DNA from: Eubacteriales bacterium
GTDB lineage: Bacteria; Bacillota; Clostridia; Christensenellales; SZUA-584
Direction of reading: 5' to 3'
Assembly: GCA_028711205.1 (NCBI GenBank)
Contig: JAQTSP010000031.1
Span: forward strand, 1-15,029
Length of the DNA: 15,029 nucleotides
Made by a program: the position numbers and the translations under genes
Part shown: positions 8,881-15,029 of the stretch, one piece after another
How positions within the stretch are numbered: position 1 is the first letter of the stretch
Layout: every line of letters begins with the position of its first letter
Notes under the pieces: generated by a model
Databases searched by the model: none
The model's input: only the letters and a program-made list of their open reading frames with translations
What the model was told of the DNA's origin: nothing

Positions 8881-11427
8881 ATGGGTATCCATGATAAAGT
8901 AAGTACCGGGCTCTCTGGCCTTGACCAGATCATCGATAAGCTTCGTCTGGGCGACAATGTTGTTTGGAAAGTTGATTCTGTGTTGAACTATAAAAAGCTG
9001 GTTGCGTTTTACGTTGCGCAGGCGATATCCGATAACAGAAAAATTATTTATGTCCGTTTTGGTATCCATGAACCGCTGCTCGATGATGCCATGCCGATAA
9101 AAGTCTATCAAGTCAAACCTGAAAAAGGTTTTGAGAACTTTGCGGCCGAGGTATATGGCCTGGTCGCGCGGGAAGGAGAAAAAGCGTTTTATGTTTTTGA
9201 CTGCTTGACTGACCTGCTGGAATACTGGCATTCGGATGTTATGATCAATAATTTTTTCAGGATTATCTGCCCTTTTTTATATGAGCTGGATACCGTCGCG
9301 TACTTTGCGATTATACGCAATGTTCATACCTTCGGCACGATTGCAAGCATCCGTGAAACGACGCAGCTTTTACTTGATTTATTCCAAATTCATGACAAGA
9401 TGTACCTTCATCCTCTCAAAGTATGGAAACGTTATTCACCAACGATGTTCTTGCCGCATTTGATACAGGGACAGGACGTTGTCAGCATTACGGCCAGTGC
9501 AGAAGCAGCCGGCCTGTTTTCAAAAATTATACATAACGAAAAAAGGCTCGATTACTGGTATGCTATTTTTGAAAAGGCAAAGCAAGGGCTTAAACGTCCG
9601 TGTGCTGAGCAGGAAGAAATAAAAAGGCATCTCATGTCTGTGCTGATCGGTGAAAAATCCAGAATGTTTACGCTTTGCGACCGGTATTTTTCATTGAAGG
9701 ATATTCTTGCGATTGCCGAAAGGGAAATCGGGACAGGGTTTATCGGGGGAAAGAGCATCGGTATGCTGATCGCCAGGAAGGCTTTGGATAAAGAAGGCGG
9801 GGATCGTTTTACCGGTTTAATGGAACCGCACGATTCCTTTTATATAGGCTCTGATATTTTCTATACGTATATCGTTCAAAATGGCTGGTGGAAACTGAGA
9901 ACAAAACAAAAGGCCAAAGACGGATATTATCAGTATGCGGAGGAACTCAAAGAAAAAATACTGCATGGAAAGTTTCCTGAGGAGATTCAGCAGCAGTTTA
10001 TACAAATGCTTGAATATTTCGGCCAGTCTCCCATCATTGTACGCTCCAGTTCGTTGCTTGAGGATAATTTCGGAAATGCGTTTTCAGGTAAATATGACAG
10101 CGTATTTTGTGTGAATCAAGGTACGCCTGATGAACGCTACGACGCTTTCGAGCAAGCCGTACGCATCGTTTATGCCAGCACGATGAATGAAGATGCGCTC
10201 TCTTACAGAATGAACAGAGGCCTTTTTGATGCGGACGAACAGATGGCGATACTCGTTCAGCGGGTTTCGGGAGATTATTACAACGAAAATTTCTTCCCCC
10301 ATATTGCCGGCGTCGGAAATTCAACGAACCTTTATGTGTGGGATCAAAACATCGATATGAGCGCAGGCATGCTTCGCCTGGTATTCGGGCTTGGGACCAG
10401 AGCCGTGGACAGAACAACGGGCGACTATGTGAGGATTGTGTGCCTTGACGACCCGATGCGTTTATCCCCGATGGATCACACCGACCTCAGCAAATATTCA
10501 CAGCATCATATCGACGTGCTGTCTATCAAAGAAAATATTCTGACAGACAGGCCGCTCGAAATCATATTTTCGCAGGACATCAAAACCGATAAGGATTTAT
10601 TCATCCGGCAGGACTTCGAAAAAATGAACCGCCTACGCCAGCTTGGATATTCAGACGTGCAGCCATCCAATATACTTGATTTTAAGAAATTGCTTGAGCT
10701 TACGGATTTTCCCCGGTTTATGAAAGATATGCTGGCCCTTTTATCACGCGTTTATGACTATCCGGTTGATATCGAATTTACAGCGAATTTTACTGGCAAT
10801 CAGTTTAATGTGAACCTGCTGCAATGCCGGCCGCTTCAGACGAGAGGACTTGGCGCTTCGGTTGATATCCCCGATATAACCGACAAGGAAGATTGTTTCT
10901 TTTTTACAAAAGGCAACTTTATGGGAGGAAATGTTCACCTTCCCATTGAATTTGTCGTGCTGGTTGATACTCATGCCTATCTCAAATTAACCGAACAGGA
11001 AAAATACGCTGTTGCACGTCAGATCGGCCGGATCAACGCGTCATTAAAAGGCTGGAATGTCATGCTGGTTGGCCCGGGCAGATGGGGCACCACGACCCCC
11101 TCGATCGGCGTACCCGTCCATTTTTCGGAGATCTCCAATATGTCTGCCATCTGCGAAGCCGCGGAAGAAGCATCCGGCTTCAGGCCGGAATTGTCGTATG
11201 GCAGCCATTTCTTTCAGGATCTTGTGGAAATGGAGATTTTTTATGCAGCCATTTTTGCGGGCGATAAAGACGTAGTATATAATCCGGGGTACGTTAAAAA
11301 CAAACCGAACATACTGCAAAGAATCTGTCCGGATCAAAAGTCTTTTTCGAACGTTATTCATATCTGCAAATTTGAGAAGTTGGAGATATTCTCCGATATC
11401 GTATCACAAAAGGTATTGTGTAAGTAG
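8881..11427 (+). CDS. PEP/pyruvate-binding (PPDK_N ATP-grasp) protein with degenerate RecA/KaiC-like N-terminus
   Basis: 848 residues. The N-terminal ~200 begin STGLSGLDQIIDKLRLGDNV, like KaiC/RadA-type ATPases, and keep a Walker B-like strand (YVFDCLTDLL, 104-113). The Walker A glycines are gone (KVDSVLNYKK, about 30-39), so this part probably does not hydrolyse ATP. Residues ~285-655 show the nucleotide-binding domain of PEP synthase / pyruvate phosphate dikinase: FIGGKSIG (287-294), PIIVRSSSLLED (384-395) with FSGKYDSV, MAILVQ (455-460), VFGLGTRAVD (501-510) and closing LLQCRPLQT (646-654). The swivelling phosphohistidine domain and the PEP-binding barrel of those enzymes are absent, so it is not a PEP synthase. 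A C-terminal ~170-residue part with LVGPGRWGTTTPSIGVPV (729-746) is of unknown role. GGAGG at 8870-8874 precedes the ATG by 6 bases. Its position after gdhA hints at carbon/nitrogen metabolism, but the substrate is unknown. Confidence 0.85.
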   Translation: MGIHDKVSTGLSGLDQIIDKLRLGDNVVWKVDSVLNYKKLVAFYVAQAISDNRKIIYVRFGIHEPLLDDAMPIKVYQVKPEKGFENFAAEVYGLVAREGEKAFYVFDCLTDLLEYWHSDVMINNFFRIICPFLYELDTVAYFAIIRNVHTFGTIASIRETTQLLLDLFQIHDKMYLHPLKVWKRYSPTMFLPHLIQGQDVVSITASAEAAGLFSKIIHNEKRLDYWYAIFEKAKQGLKRPCAEQEEIKRHLMSVLIGEKSRMFTLCDRYFSLKDILAIAEREIGTGFIGGKSIGMLIARKALDKEGGDRFTGLMEPHDSFYIGSDIFYTYIVQNGWWKLRTKQKAKDGYYQYAEELKEKILHGKFPEEIQQQFIQMLEYFGQSPIIVRSSSLLEDNFGNAFSGKYDSVFCVNQGTPDERYDAFEQAVRIVYASTMNEDALSYRMNRGLFDADEQMAILVQRVSGDYYNENFFPHIAGVGNSTNLYVWDQNIDMSAGMLRLVFGLGTRAVDRTTGDYVRIVCLDDPMRLSPMDHTDLSKYSQHHIDVLSIKENILTDRPLEIIFSQDIKTDKDLFIRQDFEKMNRLRQLGYSDVQPSNILDFKKLLELTDFPRFMKDMLALLSRVYDYPVDIEFTANFTGNQFNVNLLQCRPLQTRGLGASVDIPDITDKEDCFFFTKGNFMGGNVHLPIEFVVLVDTHAYLKLTEQEKYAVARQIGRINASLKGWNVMLVGPGRWGTTTPSIGVPVHFSEISNMSAICEAAEEASGFRPELSYGSHFFQDLVEMEIFYAAIFAGDKDVVYNPGYVKNKPNILQRICPDQKSFSNVIHICKFEKLEIFSDIVSQKVLCK

Positions 11428-11461
11428 CGAATCGCATGCCTGTTTACCTGTTTATTTGTAT

Positions 11462-12595
11462 TCATGAGTTTTGTTTATTTCGCGTTACGAAGCGTGATAC
11501 TGCGCCCGCGAGATAAAAAGACCCGGCGGCAACAAGCATCGCATGCGTATCCTGCGCGCGTTTTTTTGCCGCTTGGAACGCTTGAACTGTATCATCCTTT
11601 ATCTCACAATGTAAAAACTCGGAAAAATACGCAGCAAGTTCTTTTGTGTCGGCGCATCTATCACTGTCAACCTGTGTCACAACAACGTTTTTAAAATATG
11701 GGCTCAGCCTGTTTATCATACCCTTATAATCTTTATCCTTCATGCACGCGAACAGCAATACTTTCTTTCTATTTGAAAAATGCTTTTTAAGCGTGCCCAG
11801 TAGCATATCCACAGCCGCTAAATTGTGTGCGCCGTCGATCATCATATCCGGATCGCCTTTGAAATACTCCGTTCTGCATTTCAATACGGTATTCTTTAGG
11901 CCCGTTCTTATGCTTTGTTCGTCTGCGCCGAGTTTTTTAGCGACGAGCATGGCAACCGCGGCGTTTTCCGGCTGAATCTCTCCGATGGTGCGTATGAAAT
12001 AATCCATGCCGTCAAAGCAGATCTTCTGGCCGGCAAGCGTGCTTGACAAAACCTTGACCCCATCGGCAAATTCCAAAGAAGAATGTTTCTTTTCGCAATG
12101 GGATATGATGATATTCTTGACAGATTCATGCTGTTTTGACGATACAACAGGGACGCCGGGTTTGATGATGCCGCATTTTTCGTTTGCGATATTCTCGAGG
12201 CTTTTACCGAGCACATCCATATGGTCATAATCGATCGGCGTCAGCACTGTCACAGACGGTTGTATGAGGTTTGTCGGGTCAAGCCGGCCGCCAAGGCCTG
12301 TTTCCATGACGGCGCAGTCAACATTGTTGTGCGCAAACCACAGCACCGCAGCCGCCGTATAGGCCGCAAACAGCGTATCGTTGACCGCAAGCCCTTTCTT
12401 TTTCACCTCCTCGAGCAGTTGCTCAAGTTCGGACCCGCTGATACATTCTCCGTCGATGCGCATACGCTCTGTCACCGATATCAAATGGGGCGACGTGTAA
12501 CATCCGCACCTCTGCCCCGCCGCGCTCATGATATGGCATATGAATTCGGCGACGGAGCCTTTGCCGTTTGTGCCCGCGATATGGGCATATCTCAT
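11462..12595 (-). CDS. folC: Folylpolyglutamate / dihydrofolate synthase, short N-terminus
   Basis: Adds glutamate to dihydropteroate or to folates using ATP, in the cytoplasm. Recognisable elements are P-loop GTNGKGS (8-14), TSPHL (34-38), ERMRIDG (43-49), ETGLGGRLDPTN (98-109), DYDHMDVLG (122-130) with the metal-binding histidine H125, NEKCGIIKPG (138-147) holding the lysine carbamylated in this family, and IDGAHN (253-258) opening the C-terminal glutamate-ligase domain. At 377 residues it is short. Homologues usually have about 40 residues before the P-loop; here there are seven, and the frame is closed upstream by TGA at 12605-12607. The ATG overlaps the valS stop as ATGA with no good ribosome binding site, so translation likely depends on coupling. 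The GAHN-following proline is leucine, and the PGR motif before it reads KCR. It is probably functional but a divergent member. Confidence 0.93.
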   Translation of the reverse strand: MRYAHIAGTNGKGSVAEFICHIMSAAGQRCGCYTSPHLISVTERMRIDGECISGSELEQLLEEVKKKGLAVNDTLFAAYTAAAVLWFAHNNVDCAVMETGLGGRLDPTNLIQPSVTVLTPIDYDHMDVLGKSLENIANEKCGIIKPGVPVVSSKQHESVKNIIISHCEKKHSSLEFADGVKVLSSTLAGQKICFDGMDYFIRTIGEIQPENAAVAMLVAKKLGADEQSIRTGLKNTVLKCRTEYFKGDPDMMIDGAHNLAAVDMLLGTLKKHFSNRKKVLLFACMKDKDYKGMINRLSPYFKNVVVTQVDSDRCADTKELAAYFSEFLHCEIKDDTVQAFQAAKKRAQDTHAMLVAAGSFYLAGAVSRFVTRNKQNS

Positions 12596-15029
12596 TGCTT
12601 CAGTTCACGGCGCCTTTGCATGACCGCCGCCATCATTTCCTGATATTTTTCCATTTTCTCCTTTTCACCCAGTACAACTTCTTCCGGCGCTTTATCGACA
12701 AAACTTTTATTTTTGAGCTTGCCATCGGCGCGTCTGATCTCGCCCTCAAGCCTCTGTATCTCACCGTCGAGACGCGCAATCTCTTTCTTGATGTCAATCA
12801 GCTCTTCCAAAGGCATGAACGCCTCTGCGCCGGGAGCCACCACGGATACCGCGTTATCCGGCACGCCCTCTTTGTCTTCTATAAACGCGATACCCGAAGC
12901 ATACGCAAGCCGCTCGATGTACAGCGCGCACATCTCGTAGTCCGCCCTCATTTCCTCCGCGGCAAGTATCCTGATCGCGGCCTTTTTATTCGCGGACACG
13001 TTCATTTCCGCCCGCACGTTCCTGATGCCGCGTATCATCTCCATCACGTTCTGCATCGCCTTTTGCTCCGTATCATAGGCTGCCATAGGCTTTGGCCACC
13101 CTGACACCATGATGCTGCCCTGGGCCGCCGGAAGCGACGAAAATATCTCCTCTGTGATAAACGGCATGAACGGATGCAGCAGTTTCATCGTATCCGCAAG
13201 TACGCTGTTCAGCACGGACACCGCCGTCTGCTTTGCCGTTCCATCCTCCCCTAAAAGGCGCGGTTTTGTCATCTCGATATACCAGTCGCAGTATTCGTTC
13301 CACAGAAAATCGTGCACCTTCTGCGCCGCCATGCCAAGCTCGAACCTGTCAATCAGCTCCGTCACGTTCGATACCGTCTCCGAAAGGCGTGACAGTATCC
13401 ACCTGTCCGCGATATCGAGCCGTGTCCCGTCGATCGGCGCAACGCTCTCCCCTGTGTTCATCAGCACGAACCGCGCGGCGTTCCATATCTTGTTCGCAAA
13501 GTTACGCGCGCTCAACACCCTCTCGTCCGAGAACCGCAGATCGCCGCCCACTCTGACGCCGACCGCGAGACTGAACCTCAGTGCGTCCGCGCCGTATTCG
13601 TCGATCAGCAGGAGCGGATCGATGCCGTTGTCCAAAGATTTGCTCATCTTTCGCCCCTCTGCGTCACGCACAAGCCCGTGTATGCTGACGTACTCAAACG
13701 GCGGCTCGCCTGTGCACTCAAGGCCCGACATGATCATCCTGGCCACCCAGAAGAAAATGATATCATAGCCGGTGACAAGCACGTTCGTCGGATAGAAGTA
13801 TTTGAGATCTTCCGTTTTATCCGGCCACCCCAGCGTCGAGAACGGCCAGAGTCCGCTGCTGAACCACGTATCGAGTACATCCTCGTCCTGTGTAAAATTA
13901 GCGCCGCCGCACGGGCACGCCGTCGGCGTCTCTGCCGATACGACCATGTTGCCGCAGTCCGCGCAGTAATAGGCGGGTATCCTGTGTCCCCACCAGAGCT
14001 GCCGCGATATGCACCAGTCTTTGATGTTCTCCATCCAGTTGAAATAGATGCTCTCGCTGCGCTTCGGAACAAACTTGATATCGCCGTTTCTGACGGCCTT
14101 TATCGCGGGCTCTGCCAGGCTCTTCATCGCGACAAACCACTGCCGCGACACGATCGGCTCGACAACGGTGTCACACCGGTAGCACTGGCCGACGTTGTGT
14201 TTGTGATTCTCGATCTTCACCAGCAACCCCAGTCCTTCTATATCCTTGACGATCTGCTTTCTCGCTTCATATCTGTCGATATCCTTGTATTTCCCGCCAT
14301 GGCTGTTGACGACACCCCTGTCATCCAGCACGCGTATGACGGGCAGGTCATGGCGCAGGCCTACCTCAAAGTCGTTCGGATCGTGCGCCGGCGTGATCTT
14401 GACCGCGCCCGTGCCGAACGCCATATCGACATAATCGTCCGCGATCACGGGTATCGGCCTGTTCATCAGCGGCAGTATCACGTTGCTGCCGATCAGGTGC
14501 ATATACCGCGTATCGTCAGGGTTCACGGCCACCGCCGTATCGCCCAGCATCGTCTCGGGACGTGTCGTTGCGACAACGATACCCTCGCCGCCGTCCTCGG
14601 CGGGATAGCGCATGTACCAAAGATACGAGTCGTGCTCCTCATATTCCACCTCGGCGTCGGACAGCGCCGTCTCGCAGTCGGGGCACCAGTTGATGATGCG
14701 GTCTCCCCGGTATATCAGCCCTTTTTCGTAAAGCTGCACAAAGAACGCGTTGACGGCCTTCGAGCATCCCTCGTCCATCGTGAAACGCTCTCTTGACCAG
14801 TCGCATGAGGACCCGAGCTTCTTCAGCTGCGCGACGATGCGTCCGCCGTACTGTTCTTTCCACTGCCACGCGCGCTCGAGAAACTTTTCTCTGCCGAGTT
14901 CTTCTTTGGACGTCCCCTCCTCTCTCAGCTTGTCCGCAATGCGCACCTCTGTCGCGATGCTGGCGTGATCCGTTCCCGGGATCCACAGCGCGGCATACCC
15001 CTGCATGCGCTTTGTGCGTATGATCGCGT
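12592..15029 (-). CDS. valS: Valyl-tRNA synthetase, missing its N-terminal end beyond the window
   Basis: Class I aminoacyl-tRNA synthetase that charges tRNA-Val and edits mischarged threonine. The frame is open to the right edge (…IIRTKRMQGYAALWIPGTDH), so the start and the HIGH motif lie outside; about 811 residues are visible of a usual ~880. Seen in order, numbering from the methionine at 15006: the editing (CP1) domain with TTRPETMLGDTAVAVNPDD (147-165) and AHDPNDFEVG (207-216); cysteine pairs C108/C111 and C348/C351 with C364/C366, suggesting zinc sites; GRKMSKS (451-457, bases about 13636-13656); the anticodon-binding helical domain; and a C-terminal coiled coil (about 735-804) with heptad-like charged repeats ending RRRELKQ. 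It overlaps folC by four bases, the valS-folC pair common in Bacillota. No defect was seen. Confidence 0.98.
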   Translation of the reverse strand, partial: AIIRTKRMQGYAALWIPGTDHASIATEVRIADKLREEGTSKEELGREKFLERAWQWKEQYGGRIVAQLKKLGSSCDWSRERFTMDEGCSKAVNAFFVQLYEKGLIYRGDRIINWCPDCETALSDAEVEYEEHDSYLWYMRYPAEDGGEGIVVATTRPETMLGDTAVAVNPDDTRYMHLIGSNVILPLMNRPIPVIADDYVDMAFGTGAVKITPAHDPNDFEVGLRHDLPVIRVLDDRGVVNSHGGKYKDIDRYEARKQIVKDIEGLGLLVKIENHKHNVGQCYRCDTVVEPIVSRQWFVAMKSLAEPAIKAVRNGDIKFVPKRSESIYFNWMENIKDWCISRQLWWGHRIPAYYCADCGNMVVSAETPTACPCGGANFTQDEDVLDTWFSSGLWPFSTLGWPDKTEDLKYFYPTNVLVTGYDIIFFWVARMIMSGLECTGEPPFEYVSIHGLVRDAEGRKMSKSLDNGIDPLLLIDEYGADALRFSLAVGVRVGGDLRFSDERVLSARNFANKIWNAARFVLMNTGESVAPIDGTRLDIADRWILSRLSETVSNVTELIDRFELGMAAQKVHDFLWNEYCDWYIEMTKPRLLGEDGTAKQTAVSVLNSVLADTMKLLHPFMPFITEEIFSSLPAAQGSIMVSGWPKPMAAYDTEQKAMQNVMEMIRGIRNVRAEMNVSANKKAAIRILAAEEMRADYEMCALYIERLAYASGIAFIEDKEGVPDNAVSVVAPGAEAFMPLEELIDIKKEIARLDGEIQRLEGEIRRADGKLKNKSFVDKAPEEVVLGEKEKMEKYQEMMAAVMQRRRELKQ

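Noticed and set aside
11428..11461. Convergent gap between the ATP-grasp gene and folC, examined for a bidirectional terminator
   Set aside because: No stem longer than four or five pairs and no U-run in either direction; only a short ACAGG direct repeat, which is not meaningful.
13678..14796. 372-codon open frame antisense to valS (and similar ones within uvrB at 5320-6099 and valS at 13109-13768)
   Set aside because: These are mirror frames of GC-biased coding sequence; the translations are arginine/histidine-rich or low in meaning, and the opposite strand encodes clear conserved proteins.

Overview
The window looks like a chromosomal segment from a low-to-middle GC Bacillota, probably a clostridium. 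The reasons are strong AGGAGG-type ribosome binding sites, TTG starts, the valS-folC and uvrB-uvrA gene orders, a hexameric glutamate dehydrogenase whose catalytic residues fall at the same numbers as in the Clostridium symbiosum enzyme, and a Gram-positive style promoter with a LexA-like half-palindrome. A Christensenellales-like affiliation is only a guess from base composition. There is no rRNA, tRNA, CRISPR array, insertion sequence or phage gene.

Layout. (1) 1-260, + strand: the C-terminal end of a DUF1295 / steroid 5-alpha-reductase-like membrane protein. (2) 266-6664, - strand: one transcription unit read right to left. A near-consensus sigma-A promoter at 6636-6664 drives uvrB (TTG start at 6612), then uvrA (4-base ATGA overlap), then a membrane-anchored GGDEF diguanylate cyclase 45-60 bases further on. 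(3) 6665-7296: a long AT-rich intergenic region with a palindrome, a candidate extended -10 promoter, small hairpins, a 15-codon ORF with a strong ribosome binding site, a pair of spaced direct repeats and a TATAAT box before gdhA. (4) 7297-11427, + strand: gdhA (glutamate dehydrogenase), a 246-base gap that folds into four or five stems, and an 848-residue protein joining a degenerate RecA/KaiC-like domain to a PEP-synthase-type ATP-grasp domain. (5) 11462-15029, - strand: valS (5' end outside the window) overlapping folC by ATGA; FolC lacks the usual N-terminal segment before its P-loop.

Functionally, the flanks are housekeeping: nucleotide excision repair on the left, and tRNA charging plus folate polyglutamylation on the right. 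The central + strand block concerns nitrogen/carbon metabolism (glutamate and 2-oxoglutarate interconversion) beside an ATP-grasp protein of unknown substrate. It is visibly more AT-rich, is oriented opposite to its flanks, and carries nearly all of the non-coding structure.

The best candidates for something undescribed are the structured leader at 8695-8867, the small-ORF leader upstream of gdhA at about 6831-7072, and the RecA-like/ATP-grasp fusion protein itself. None of these could be tested against databases here.
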